A stretch of 64,000 nucleotides of DNA from Bacteroides faecichinchillae JCM 17102 (GCF_000614145.1 NZ_BAKK01000002.1:146827-210826); one strand, 5' to 3'; counted from the stretch's first letter, positions 44,574 to 56,095 are shown. Program-made: numbers and translations. The notes: generated by a model not told the origin, from the sequence alone.

Positions 44574-46625
44574 TCATCTCAATATCTCAAGCCAAATCGT
44601 ACCTTCTTCCGATTTTCCGACGTAAAATACCAACTGGTAACTTCCCTTCGAAGGTAACTCCAGTGATTCAAATTCAAAAGTCTGAACGCCATCTGTAAGT
44701 GGAACTACCTTATCTATATACTTAACGGACAAATTCCTCATTGTTTCCAGCCTGACAATCATATCTGATTTTTGCAATGACTTCGCTTTAAAACGAACAG
44801 ATACCTTCTCACCTTTATTCGCATTGAATTCCCATTTCAAGAATCCCATTCTAGGCATATCTCCCGATTTAAGTATCTCAATCTTAGCAGTTTTCTTTCC
44901 CGAAATAACTTGCATAGTATCAATAGAAAATTTAATTTTTGCTTTTTCACCGTATGAGCATACCCAACCTCCGAAATTATCTCTAAATTCTCCATTTATA
45001 CATTCGCGTTTGTAGTCACGCTGACGTTCGCCATAAAAACGAGTATCCATAGGAAGAACTCCAACCTCTGCCGCCCATTGTTTCCATGCAGCATAAAGTT
45101 CTAACTTTTTTTCGGGATATTTCGAGGAGATATCATTCATCTCTGTCGGATCCTTTTTTATATCATACAATTTGATTGAGTCTTCACTAAAGGTTTCTCC
45201 TTCCATCACTTTGGTGACAATCTTCCACTTGCCGTCTCTTACAGCAATGTTGGCTTCATGTTCCCAAAATGTTTTACCTCTTTCCGCTTTCTTCCCTTGC
45301 CAATCCGGAGTCAGGCTAACTCCCTGCATAGGAATAATTTTATGCCCTTTATACAATTGTGGATAGTCGGCCTTTCCTAGATCAACACAAGTAGCCATAA
45401 TGTCTGTGATATGTCCATACTGGTCGATAAACGAATTACGCATTTTCTTCTTGATACCTTCAGGATAGTGTACTATCAACGGCGTAGCAATTCCTCCTTC
45501 ATTCGTGTGATGTTTATACTCTTTATAAGGGGTGTCACTCAGGTTTGCCCAATTAATGCGGTAACTCTCATAAGTATCTTCCTTTCCATCAACCGCTTTC
45601 CTCTTACCTCCACTGATAAATTCGGCACATGCTCCATTATCGCTCAGAAACATAATCACTGTATTCTCTAATTGCCCCCTTTTCTCGAGTTCATCAATCA
45701 CTCTGCCTATGCCTTGATCCATCGCATCTATCTGAGCGGCATAGATCGCCATACGCATAGCAAACTCATTCTGCTCTGTTTCTGAAAGACTATCCCATGC
45801 AGGAACTTTTGAATCACGAGGTGACATCTTTACATCTTTCGAAAACAACCCCATCGCTTTTTGCTTACGGAAACGTTCTTCACGTAAACGGTCCCAGCCA
45901 GCTTTATATACTTCCACATATTTATCTATATCTTTTTGCAAAGCATGCAAAGGCCAGTGTGGAGCTGTATAGGCAAGATATAAAAACAAAGGAGATCTTT
46001 CGTAATCATGACGATGAATAAAAACCGTAGCACTGTCACTGATAGCATGAGTAAAGTAGAAACTTCCATCTTTAGGGGATTGGAATTGATCATTATTATA
46101 GTTATAAGTGGTATTAAAGTAATTGGCTGCTCCCCCTACAATACCATAAAAACGATCAAATCCTCGCTGATTGGGCCAATTATCTTTAATACCTCCCTCA
46201 TTCTGGCGGTCACTACTTACATGCCATTTACCACTCATATAAGTGCTATATCCGGAACCTTTCAACACTTCCGCTATCGTCATACATTCTTTGTTCAAGC
46301 ATCCTTGATAAGATGGGCACTGCATATCAGCAGCAGCCATCCATCCCATTCCTGCCTGGTGAGCATACAATCCCGTTAAAAGGCTAGCACGAGTAGGACA
46401 ACTTCTCGCACCATTATAAAATTGCCGGTAACGAAGCCCGTTTTTAGCCAATCGATCTAAATTAGGAGTTTCTACCTCTCCACCATAACACCCGATATCG
46501 GAGTATCCCATATCATCTGCCAAGATTACAATGATATTAGGTTTCCTTGTATTGCGAGTCTGGGCTAGCACAGAAACACTAACAGCCGCAATTGCGGCTG
46601 TTAGGATCAAGGGAAGTTTAATCAT
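44574..46625 (-). CDS. S1-family sulfatase with serine-type active site
   Basis: 683 residues. Signal peptide MIKLPLILTAAIAAVSVSVLAQ, so periplasmic. Alkaline-phosphatase-like fold: NIIVILADDMGYSDIGCYGG is the metal site; the formylglycine motif is SCPTRASLLTG at about 78-88, where the first position of C/S-x-P-x-R is Ser. SGKWHV and the long FLSDNGACAEF metal loop complete it. Formylglycine is made from that Ser by an anaerobic sulfatase-maturing enzyme, not encoded here. A beta-sandwich of about 150 residues follows the catalytic part (about 530-683), possibly a binding module. It removes sulfate from a glycan. It lies between the toroid gene (62 bases) and the GH43 gene (50 bases). Confidence 0.88.
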   Translation of the reverse strand: MIKLPLILTAAIAAVSVSVLAQTRNTRKPNIIVILADDMGYSDIGCYGGEVETPNLDRLAKNGLRYRQFYNGARSCPTRASLLTGLYAHQAGMGWMAAADMQCPSYQGCLNKECMTIAEVLKGSGYSTYMSGKWHVSSDRQNEGGIKDNWPNQRGFDRFYGIVGGAANYFNTTYNYNNDQFQSPKDGSFYFTHAISDSATVFIHRHDYERSPLFLYLAYTAPHWPLHALQKDIDKYVEVYKAGWDRLREERFRKQKAMGLFSKDVKMSPRDSKVPAWDSLSETEQNEFAMRMAIYAAQIDAMDQGIGRVIDELEKRGQLENTVIMFLSDNGACAEFISGGKRKAVDGKEDTYESYRINWANLSDTPYKEYKHHTNEGGIATPLIVHYPEGIKKKMRNSFIDQYGHITDIMATCVDLGKADYPQLYKGHKIIPMQGVSLTPDWQGKKAERGKTFWEHEANIAVRDGKWKIVTKVMEGETFSEDSIKLYDIKKDPTEMNDISSKYPEKKLELYAAWKQWAAEVGVLPMDTRFYGERQRDYKRECINGEFRDNFGGWVCSYGEKAKIKFSIDTMQVISGKKTAKIEILKSGDMPRMGFLKWEFNANKGEKVSVRFKAKSLQKSDMIVRLETMRNLSVKYIDKVVPLTDGVQTFEFESLELPSKGSYQLVFYVGKSEEGTIWLEILR

Positions 46626-46687
46626 ACGATTTGTCTTTTATACAAAATCATAGTATAATTACTTTATCTTTTCATCCATCATAAGGA

Positions 46688-48720
46688 TTACTTTGTCAAT
46701 AGTTCCTCTGCACGTCCCGGAGTAAACAATTCCCAAAGAGATGCAACCGTCCATCCTGGAGCAAAAATATCATTATAATATCCTTTTCCATTCTTTCCAT
46801 AATCCAATTCGTGTGCTGTACCACTTCCGGATAATAACCAGTCAAGGAAATTCCACACAAATGTCCTTCATGAGGTAACAACTGTCTCATAGAAGTTGAG
46901 ATAACTTCCGCAAAGTCAGAGAAGCGAGGTTCATTGTACTCTTTCGATAGCCATTGCAATACAGAGGCAAATTCAAATACAAACACATCGATATGATTAT
47001 TTTCTACGGATACATTACCCCAGCCACGAGTTTTCAAACCGATATCACCCAACATTTGTCCCTGAGCAAAAGGAACATCCCATAAATAATACCATGACAA
47101 AGCAAAATAAGCAGCCTTCTTTGTCAAATCAGCATAATGACGACGTTCTTCTCCCTTGGTAATCAATGAAAGATAATAAGTAGCTGTAGCTGCATAAAGA
47201 GAAGCCTCTTTATCTTCACAGTTTGCATCGAGTGTAGAAGAGAAATAGTCGGATTTCGAAATCAACTCATTTTCCAGATAGGTTGCCGTACGTTTAGCAC
47301 TCTCCAGATAACGTTTATCCTTAAAATATTTGTATCCCATCACAAGAGGTAAGGTTGCAGAAGGAGTACTACCGCCACTCTTATCTACAATCGTAAAGTC
47401 ATCATTGAACTTACGCGGAAAGCTACCATCAGCATTTTGCAACCGTAACAGCATATCCAGCATTGTCTTCATGCGTTGTTCCCATTCCGGGTGACGGCGA
47501 CCATTTTCTTTTTCATAAGCCAGATAATGAAGCATTGCGTAGATTCCTTCCGACTGACGACGAATACTATGAACCGGATCTTCAGTGTTACGATCAAAAT
47601 TCACTGATTCTTTAAAGAAACCTGCCGGTGTAAAGCCATTCTTCAGATAGCTTTCAAATATTTTGGTACTGTTGTTTTTCAGGTCTTCGCGGTTGTTCTC
47701 CCAGCCATATTCTAATGCATTGAAAGCATTCAAAAGTACCCGTCCGATAAAACCAACTTCAGCCTGCCCATTTTTATGGCATTCATCAGTTCTAAGATGT
47801 ATTCCGGAATTAAATACTAATGGATATTTTTCCACCAGACTGTTTACAAAGAAAGCACTCATTGTTTCCTTCATATCTGCTACAGAATAAGGAGTTTCAA
47901 CTGGTTTCGGAGAGTATGTGTCATAGCAATATTCCCACGCATGTTGAATAAACTCAGAAAAGTCTTCTGCTTTATTTTCCGCAAGCACCCATGTTAATAA
48001 TACAGTTTCCCCTTTCTTCAGGAATTGGAAAGCCTCTACTTCCGGTGCTAATGTAAGCTTGCGAATATAGGTTCTGGGAGCCTCACGATAAGGAAAGCCA
48101 AAAGAAAGAGTAGCTGTTCCGTTCTTGTTCTCAAAGCCTGTAAAACCGATGGAAGTTTTGCCAGAAAGAATAACCTCCCCTTCCCGATGGGTAGTCAGGG
48201 CATCATCCGTAAACGCGTCCAGACGATTTACTGTCATATAACTTTTTTCCTTCTCACAATAAATACCAGTAAGCGGTGCACTCAATCTATCTTCACGAAC
48301 CAACCAGCTATCCGATGTATGGAATGACGGTGCCTCCTTCGGTGAACGAAGATTACGGCGATACCAGAAACCAGGCATGTAAAATTGACAATCATCATGG
48401 CGAAAACCTGTAGATACTTGCTGATTATAGTTAAAATAGACATCTTCTAATGCAGTAATGCACACTTTGATATTTACTTTGCCATCGATATTCTCCACTC
48501 TTTGAGAAATGGTCAAAGGAATACTTTCAGAAGCTTCCAATAAATAAGCAGAACCATCATTGTGCAACTTTTGCATGTTCAAGGGATATTGTTTTGCAAT
48601 GTTTCCAGGCACCTTCAAAGAAATAGATGCAGAAGTGTTTTGCGGGACATAGTCAATAGCTTTAGCAGTCACTGTAAATGTTACAATAGCTATACCCAAA
48701 AATAAGTATTTCAAATTCAT
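46688..48720 (-). CDS. Unassigned alpha/alpha-toroid protein, periplasmic; one-base deletion near the end
   Basis: 677 residues once restored; ATG 48720 gives the signal peptide MNLKYLFLGIAIVTFTVTAKA. I cannot assign the family. The first 250 residues are beta-rich (ASISLKVPGNIAKQYPLNMQ, FYMPGFWYRRNL); the rest is helical with toroid-like repeats (TMLDMLLRLQNADGSFPRKF, AATATYYLSLITKGEERRHY). This layout is typical of polysaccharide lyases and (alpha/alpha)6 glycosidases. The raw frame ends in a scrambled tail; GGG in place of GG at 46804-46805 restores NWDYGKNGKGYYNDIFAPGW and a stop at 46688. It is the first gene of the unit ending with the sulfatase and a GH43, and is divergent from the HTCS. 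A new lyase or hydrolase for the local glycan is plausible. Confidence 0.6.
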
Positions 48721-48799
48721 ATAAATTAAATTATTCGAATCAGCCATATTTCCTGATTCTGTTAGCACTAAATTCGGTTGTTCATTTCATGTTTCGTCA

Positions 48800-48829
48800 T
48801 CACATGATTATGTGACGTAGGCAAAGTTA
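48800..48829 (-). promoter_or_regulatory. Promoter with a palindrome, toroid-sulfatase-GH43 operon
   Basis: CAAAGTTA (48822-48829) reads TAACTTTG on the minus strand, a TAnnTTTG box. TCACAT-GATT-ATGTGA (48800-48815) is a perfect palindrome that covers the predicted start of transcription, where a repressor or activator could bind. Confidence 0.5.
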
Positions 48830-49008
48830 GCGAACATAATCTGCTCATAACATAACAAATTGGTCAATAAATAAAAAAATTGTTCCAAACGAACTATATT
48901 CCCCTATCATATAGATATTTTGGATACTAAAGGGAATGAATTCATATAAAAACAATAGTAATAATCTCGTTTTTGAGACACATATACAATAATCTCGGAA
49001 TTTTTATA
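48830..49008. other. Divergent regulatory gap before the HTCS
   Basis: AT-rich spacer between the divergent promoters of the toroid operon and the HTCS, where the HTCS response-regulator domain could bind. AATAATCTCG occurs twice (about 48960 and 48990), 30 bases apart. No ORF. Confidence 0.4.
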
Positions 49009-49016
49009 TAAGTTTG
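49009..49016 (+). promoter_or_regulatory. HTCS promoter, -7 box
   Basis: TAAGTTTG fits TAnnTTTG, 55 bases before the HTCS ATG. No good -33 box is visible. Confidence 0.5.
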
Positions 49017-49070
49017 CATAGCCTTAATATAAAAAGCTAGCCAATTCTCAATTGTGTCATTATTTGCATT

Positions 49071-52000
49071 ATGAAAAAGATAAAAGCTCTGTTGTTTATC
49101 CTCTGTATTGTCTTTCTCTATGGCTTTCCGTTGTTTGCGCAAGATAATATCCAACACTATTTCAAAACATTGGATATCAAAAACGGACTGTCACAGAATA
49201 CCATATTTGCAATCCTGCAAGACCGACAAGGCTTTATGTGGTTTGGTACAAAAGAAGGATTGAACCGCTATGACGGACAGAGTTTCCGTATCTTTAAGAA
49301 AGAAGAATCCGGCCTGGGAAATGATTTCATTACAGCTTTATTTGAAGATAGAAAAGGAAAAATCTGGATAGGAACAGATGCTGGAGTATACATATATGAC
49401 CCGAGAGAAGAAAAGTTTACCGCCTTTAATATAACCAGCGATACAGGAGAAGTAATCACTCAAGCCGTAACCAAAATCGGAAGTGATAGGAATAATGATA
49501 TCTGGATTTCTGTAGATTACCAAGGTCTGTTTAAATACGACATGAACCAACAGACATTATCCAATTATTTGTCTCTTAAGAAGCCCGGAAAGTCATTGGC
49601 AAATATCAGTCATTTCTGGTTTGAAGATCAAGCCTGTTGGCTAGGATTGTATGCTGACAATCTCTATTATACAAATGATGACTTCAAAACCCTACAACCT
49701 TTTAAGGACAGTGAGGGAAAAGAAACATTCAAAAACGAGATAATCACTGCAAGACTCGTTGGAGCACATAACTGCTGGTATATCGGTTCTTCAAATGGAC
49801 TGACAGAGATCAATCTGACAACCCAAAAAACCAGACGGCTACTTGAACATTATGTTCGCGATCTGGAATTATGCTCTGATAATGAATTATGGGTAGGTAC
49901 TGAAAACGGATTATACATTTGCCACTTAAATGACGGTACAACCGAACACCTTACAGATTCAGACGGTAATGATCCATATTCATTGGCAGATAATGCTATC
50001 TATTCTATTTATCAGGACAGAGAGGCTGGAATGTGGATTGGCTCTTTTTTTGGGGGAATTAACTACCACCCGTATCCCTATACTTACTTTGAGAAATTCT
50101 ATTCCGGAAGAATCGGAGACTTTGGGAAAAGAGTACGAGAATTTTGCGAAAGCAATGATGGTACGATATGGATCGGTACGGAAGATTGCGGACTATTCAA
50201 CTTTAACCCAGTCAGCGGGGAGATAAAACCTTTCCGACATCCTGATATTTCTCACAATGTACATGGCCTGTGCCTGGATGGAAATTACTTATGGGTAGGC
50301 AACTATTTGGGTGGATTAAACCGTATAGACCTACGAACAATGCAAGTGAAACATTTTCAGAAAGGGACAACCTCCAATGCTGTGGATATCAGCGATATAA
50401 TGTCAATATGTAAATCAACTACAGGTGATCTATGGTTGGGTACTGTCCGAGGACTGATACGTTATAATCCCGAATCTAATAATTTCACGCCTATTCCGGA
50501 ACTCTCTAACAAAAACATTTATCATATTCTTGAAGATTCGCATGGCAACGTCTGGGTATCTACTTATGCTAGTGGAATATTCCGTTATGATATCAAACTA
50601 AAGAAATGGAAAAACTTTCATTATCAGGCAAATGATCCGAATTCTCTACCTTACAATAAAGTAACCAATTGTTATGAAGATAGTCAAAAAAGGCTATGGA
50701 TAATGACTCAAGGAGGAGGTTTCTGCCGTTACATCCCGGAAAATGATAATTTTCTCCGTTATGGTATGCCACATGGATTCCCGAGTAATACTATTTACCG
50801 GATGGAAGAAGATAATATGCATCAACTATGGCTAACTACCAATAACGGACTAGTTTGTTTCAATCCGGAAACGAATGAGAAACGTATTTATACCACTGAT
50901 GATGGATTGTTGTGTAATCAATTTAACTATCAGTCTAGTTTCAAAGATAAAAAAGACCGTATCTATTTCGGATGTATCAATGGTTTTATTGCTTTTGAAC
51001 CTGACATGCTTATGGAAAATCCTTTTAACCTCCCATTGTAATAACCGACTTTTCCATATTCAATAATCGGGTAATTGTGGCTGATGAGAATTCTCTACTA
51101 ACAAAAAGTATCCTATTCTCAGATAAAATCCAGTTGCTACCAAAACTAAATTCGTTCTCATTACATGTTGCTGCTTTGAATTATCAATCACCTTCAACGC
51201 AGCAATTAATCTACAAATTAGATGGATTCAGCGAAAAGTGGGCTCCGGTAGAGAATAACTTCATTATCAATTATTCAAATCTACCTTATGGTACCTATAC
51301 GCTCCGGTTAAAATTAGCAAAAAACAAGAACCTTTCCGGAACAAATATGGAACGTACCTTAGAGATTGAAGTTCTTCCTCCGTTCTATCTGTCAAAATGG
51401 GCATATTTTATTTATGCTCTGTTTAGTTTGTTATCAACTTTTCTATTGCTCTCTTATTTTCAGAAAAGGAACAAGGAGAATCAACTGAAACTAATAGAGA
51501 AAATTAAACAAGAAAAAGAACGTGATCTATATACAGCAAAAATAGACTTCTTTACAGACGTAACTCATGAGATACGTACCCCGCTAACTTGATCAAAGGC
51601 CTTTGGAGAACGTTCTCTCTTATAATAAACTCCCTAATGAGATACGTGAGGACCTGGAAATTATGAATATGAATGCCAACCGATTATTGGATTTGGTCAA
51701 TCAGCTTCTTGATTTCCGGAAAGCAGAGATCCAAGGTTTCCAACTAAAGTTTGAAGAATGCAACATTACAGAGTTACTGCAACAAACTTATAAAGGTTTC
51801 ACGTCATTAGCATTACAAAGGAAGTTGGAATACATCATTGAAGGAGCCGATCAGGTAAATGCATCAGTCGATCGGGAAGCACTAATTAAGATCATTAGCA
51901 ACTTACTGACAAATGCTATTAAATATTCTGAAACTTATATACATGTCAGATTATGGATAGAAAATAACTGTTTTCTATTATCTATATGTAACGATGGAAA

Positions 52001-53045
52001 GCCAATCCCAGAGGATATGAGAGAAGAAATTTTCAAGCCTTTCATTCAATATAAGAATGAACAAAATCAGCTGACATCAGGTACAGGTATTGGTTTAGCT
52101 TTGGCCCGTTCTTTAGCAGAGTTACATCATGGTACTTTAGTCATCGACCAAACCATGGATTATAATCGGTTTATCCTCTCAATTCCGATTACCCATCATC
52201 AGTCAGAAGTGAAAGATTTAAGTGAAGAGAAAGATATAATACTTGAGAAAAATGAAGCTTCTGCTACCATAAAAATACCTGAAACTGATATAGAAAACAA
52301 AGAATTGCCTTCTATATTGGTCATAGAGGATAATAAGGATATGCAGGCTTTTATAGTACGTCAACTATCTCCTTGGTATAAAGTAGTGACAGCCAGAAAT
52401 GGTGTTGAGGCATTAGAAATGCTCAAACAAGAGGAAATCAAATTAGTGATCAGTGATGTAATGATGCCTGAGATGGATGGATTAGCACTATGTAACCAAT
52501 TAAAGAAAGATGTAAACTATAGTCACATACCTATCATTCTATTAACAGCAAAAGTCTCACTGCAAGCTAAAATAGACGGTTTAAAATCCGGCGCTGATGC
52601 GTACATAGAGAAACCTTTCTCTATGGAGCTTTTAAGAACATCCATAGATAACTTGCTGGAAAGTCGTGAACGATTGTATGCAGCATTTGCAAATTCACCT
52701 TTTCTTCCAACGAATTCGGTAGCAATGACAGAAGCAGATCAGAAATTCCTACAAACATTGTCACAAACTGTAGAGACAAATATGCAAGATCCGGAATTCG
52801 ACTTGGATAAAATGGCTGTATTGATGAATATGAGCCGATCAAGCATGAACCGCAAAATAAAAGGGATTTTAAACATGACTCCTAATGATTATATCCGATT
52901 GGAACGACTAAAGAAAGCTGCTCTACTTTTAAAAAAAGGAGAGTATAGGATCAATGAAGTTTGCTATATGGTAGGGTTCAATACTCCATCTTATTTTGCT
53001 AAATGTTTCCAAAAGCAATTCGGCACTTTACCTAAAGACTTTTAA
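49071..53045 (+). CDS. Hybrid two-component system regulator (HTCS) of the second locus; three deletions in the sequence
   Basis: About 1325 residues once three bases are restored. Signal peptide MKKIKALLFILCIVFLYGFPLFAQ; periplasmic propeller repeats (QNTIFAILQDRQGFMWFGTK, GKIWIGTDAGV); Y_Y_Y domain (FSLHVAALNYQSPSTQQLIY); membrane helix about 785-805; HisKA with THEIRTPLT; HATPase GTGIGLALARSLAE; receiver ISDVMMPEMDGLALCNQL; AraC-type HTH ending FNTPSYFAKCFQKQFGTLPK. Restoring C at 51029-51030 gives NPFNPPIVITDF; restoring T at 51589-51590 and G at 51598-51599 gives THEIRTPLTLIKGPLENVLS. It presumably senses the glycan degraded by the flanking genes and activates both flanking operons. Confidence 0.9.
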
Positions 53046-53138
53046 AATAAGCGTCCTTAGGAATATAGAGTGATTAGAAATATGAATAATTAAAACTTAT
53101 TGCACAATTTCTATTGTATATTGGAAAGAATATGCAGC

Positions 53139-53969
53139 CTAATATTTCACATTGATCCAAGGAGCTTTCGCTGCAATCCACTTTTTGAGTTGTATTGGGA
53201 TATCAGTACACATATAATCGCAGCCTAAATACGCTCCTAACATAAAATCTTCAACAGATTTTCCTGGCCATAAGCTTACAATAATTCCCTCTTTATGAGC
53301 TTTTTGAACACTCTCGCGACTTGTTCCATTCATAGTTGCTCCTAAACGGTTTATTCCAACGGTTCTGCATAAAGCTATCGTTTCGGCATTACAAGGTTTT
53401 GAAGTTATCAATAACAAATCAACACCTGGATAATGTGACTGAAGATAGCGCAAAGCCCGATAATCACTTGAAGTAAATACATAAAGAGCATCCGAGGGTC
53501 GTTTTTCCATCACTTTTTTATATAACTTATCACAATATTCTTTCAAACGATCTTCAGGATAAAGAGATACAGGACTCGTTTTCATCTCAAATTCCACATA
53601 CAGCCCCTTTTTATCTTGCAAAAACACAAGTAATTCATCAAGGAACATCATTTTGTTCCCTTGTTTTGTCTGCAATTGCATGATCTCCGTTTTTGTATGA
53701 TCTTCAACAACACCTTTACCATTAGTGGTTCGTTCCAATGAACTATCATGCGTAATTACTAGTTCTCCGTCCTTAGTCATTCGTATATCAGTCTCAAAAC
53801 CACGATAACCAGCATCATAACTGGCTTTAAAAGCTTTTAGCGTATTCTCATCGTTTTCCATCCGTCCGCCACGGTGCGAGAACAGGCGTATTTCCTGAGT
53901 CTGTCCGAACAACTGTAGGGATATGAAAAGCGCTACTAACAAAGTGAAAGATAACCGATGTGTTTTCAT
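53139..53969 (-). CDS. Periplasmic glycerophosphodiester phosphodiesterase (GDPD family)
   Basis: 276 residues. Signal peptide MKTHRLSFTLLVALFISLQLFGQ. GDPD barrel: FSHRGGRMENDENTLKAFKA with the catalytic His and metal Glu, FETDIRMTKDGELVITHD with E-x-D and the second His, and LYVEFEMK for the third metal ligand. The enzyme cuts glycerophosphodiesters into glycerol-3-phosphate and an alcohol; homologues also act on teichoic-acid or lipid-derived diesters. It is the last gene of the minus-strand run that starts with the phosphoesterase at 61570 (81 bases after the double GH43 gene). Its presence in a glycoside-hydrolase cluster is unusual and hints at a phosphodiester on the substrate. Confidence 0.85.
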   Translation of the reverse strand: MKTHRLSFTLLVALFISLQLFGQTQEIRLFSHRGGRMENDENTLKAFKASYDAGYRGFETDIRMTKDGELVITHDSSLERTTNGKGVVEDHTKTEIMQLQTKQGNKMMFLDELLVFLQDKKGLYVEFEMKTSPVSLYPEDRLKEYCDKLYKKVMEKRPSDALYVFTSSDYRALRYLQSHYPGVDLLLITSKPCNAETIALCRTVGINRLGATMNGTSRESVQKAHKEGIIVSLWPGKSVEDFMLGAYLGCDYMCTDIPIQLKKWIAAKAPWINVKY

Positions 53970-54049
53970 TTTCTTTATTAATTTAACAGACTTAATAGTC
54001 TGGTATATTACAGTATGGCCTGAGAATAAATACGAGGGACAAAGGTTAA

Positions 54050-56095
54050 TTACCAGGAAACCGATTGAGGAGTATTAGTCGGGCCATCCACTTTCAACCT
54101 CCCCCTTTCATCAAAATAAAGCCTATCTATGCAAACTACACGATCCCAATTCGGTTTCTTACAATGTGCATCTGCATGACGATGATAGACTATATATAAA
54201 TTTCCATCCGGTGCTTCAATAATTGAATTATGTCCGGGAGAAGAAATGTTATTCGAAAGATCAGTTGTCATCAGAGGGTTATCAGCACATTTCCTCCATG
54301 GACCTAACGGATGCTGTGCTAATGAGACTCCAACACCGTAGAAACCTTCCCCCGTATCGTTAGCAGAATAAGTCATATAATAGGTATCGTTCTTCTTAAA
54401 AACAAAAGGACCTTCGTTACAACGATTTACATCCCAACGCACTTTCTCCCATTCCTGAGATGCTCCGGACACAAACACAGGCTCTCCGTCAAGTCCGGAA
54501 AGATCTTCTTTCAATTTCGCGGTATAAAGTTCTCCCGTTGCAACACCATTCGGCATGCCGTTTTTACTATAATAAACATAAGGAGTACCATCATCATCCA
54601 CAAATATATCAGCATCAATAACAGAGTACCCCAAATCAAACCAAGGGGTATAGAGATCAGTAAAAGGGCCATCAGGATTTTCGCTTACGGCCAGACACGT
54701 TTGCAACATATCTTTTCCCGGAACGTAACAGCAGTAAGTCATATAAAACTTGCCTTTGTAATATCTCACTTCGGGCGCCCAAAAAGCACTAGTTCCAATA
54801 TGATTAGCAGATTTGCGGTAAAGAGCCCCTTTATTTTCCCACGTGATAAGATCTTTAGAAGTATAATAATCGAAACCGGAATCATTTGTCGTCCCTGTCA
54901 GATAATAGATACCATTATACTGATAGACAAACGGATCTCCTATAGACAAATCTTTATTTTCCGTTGTTTTCACAGGATTAGCATATTTTTTCTCCGGTTT
55001 GCAGCACACTTTATTCTCTCCGTCTACTACCAACGGGTCGAAAACATTTTTCTCAGACACCAGATTTTTATCGAGGACTTCAAACTTGCCATCCTTAATC
55101 TTAATATCCATAATTGTCAATGTCTCGCGTTTCGCTCCTTTTGATTCATTAGGAGAATGAAAGGATATCTTCAAATTTCCTTGTAAATCTTCAAAAATCA
55201 TCTGATGTCCACCATTATTAGAAAAAACAGGTTTCTCTTCGTGCTCCCAAGGACCTAATACTTTACCACTTTTGGAAATAGCCTGACCAATAGAATAAAG
55301 CGGAGAGAAGCTGGACCAAGTCAATATCAAGTTTCCACTTACTTTATCTTTCCAAATGAAAGGAGCATCAGTAACTAATACTCCATCTCCTATTTTTGTC
55401 GGCCATTTTGCATCAGAAGCTCTAAACAATCGGTGTGGTTTACCAACAGTTCCTGTCAAGTTACGCTTCAATTTCTGTGCCCATATTTCTCCAATTTTAT
55501 TTTGAACATTCGGACCGCACCACTCCACACTGAAAATGATCCAAGGTGTACCATTGTCTTCTACAAACAATGATCCATCCAGGCATTGCATAGATTCCGG
55601 AGTTATATTCAACTGTCGTGCCGGCAACACAGGCTTGTAAGTACCTAAAGCACCTGTAGTCGATTTCAAAATAGTAGTTCCCCGCAAGATCCCTTTTTCC
55701 TTGTTACTTAAAGTCAGAAAAGAATAATAGTTACCTTTATATTCATATGTGTCAGGAGCCCAGAAATCATCTTTACCTAAATAATCAGGAGCCGCCTGAA
55801 ATACAAAACCTATTTCTTTCCAGTTTTTCAAATCCTCACTCTTATAAGCAAAAAGTCCCCCCCGACCATCTTTCCACCGGGAAGTAATAATATAATAACA
55901 ATGATTTTTACGATCTACAGTAACAAAAGGATCACGCATATGCATATCTCCGGCAGAAATGTTATAACCCGCCTTCTCTGTTACCGGCTGAGAATCCTGT
56001 TGTGCCAGAAGAGCATAACTATTCAACATTACAATAATTAGACAAACTCCAATCTTTATTATATCTACTTTTTTATGTATTCTATTCAAACGCAT
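54050..56095 (-). CDS. Double GH43 protein, periplasmic
   Basis: 681 residues from ATG 56095; a start at 56122 would add nine residues. Signal peptide ends near LLAQQ. Two GH43 propellers. Domain 1 (about 45-350): base Asp in MRDPFVTVDRK, modulator Asp in QCLDGSLFVEDNG, but the acid position reads VTDAPFIWKD, with Asp where Glu is expected. Domain 2 (about 375-681): base Asp in IGDPFVYQYN, modulator in IDADIFVDDDGTPYVYYS, acid Glu in NRCNEGPFVFKKN. So the second domain looks active and the first is uncertain. It is distinct from the two single GH43 proteins. The gene starts 190 bases after the six-hairpin gene; no clear promoter was seen. Confidence 0.85.
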   Translation of the reverse strand: MRLNRIHKKVDIIKIGVCLIIVMLNSYALLAQQDSQPVTEKAGYNISAGDMHMRDPFVTVDRKNHCYYIITSRWKDGRGGLFAYKSEDLKNWKEIGFVFQAAPDYLGKDDFWAPDTYEYKGNYYSFLTLSNKEKGILRGTTILKSTTGALGTYKPVLPARQLNITPESMQCLDGSLFVEDNGTPWIIFSVEWCGPNVQNKIGEIWAQKLKRNLTGTVGKPHRLFRASDAKWPTKIGDGVLVTDAPFIWKDKVSGNLILTWSSFSPLYSIGQAISKSGKVLGPWEHEEKPVFSNNGGHQMIFEDLQGNLKISFHSPNESKGAKRETLTIMDIKIKDGKFEVLDKNLVSEKNVFDPLVVDGENKVCCKPEKKYANPVKTTENKDLSIGDPFVYQYNGIYYLTGTTNDSGFDYYTSKDLITWENKGALYRKSANHIGTSAFWAPEVRYYKGKFYMTYCCYVPGKDMLQTCLAVSENPDGPFTDLYTPWFDLGYSVIDADIFVDDDGTPYVYYSKNGMPNGVATGELYTAKLKEDLSGLDGEPVFVSGASQEWEKVRWDVNRCNEGPFVFKKNDTYYMTYSANDTGEGFYGVGVSLAQHPLGPWRKCADNPLMTTDLSNNISSPGHNSIIEAPDGNLYIVYHRHADAHCKKPNWDRVVCIDRLYFDERGRLKVDGPTNTPQSVSW

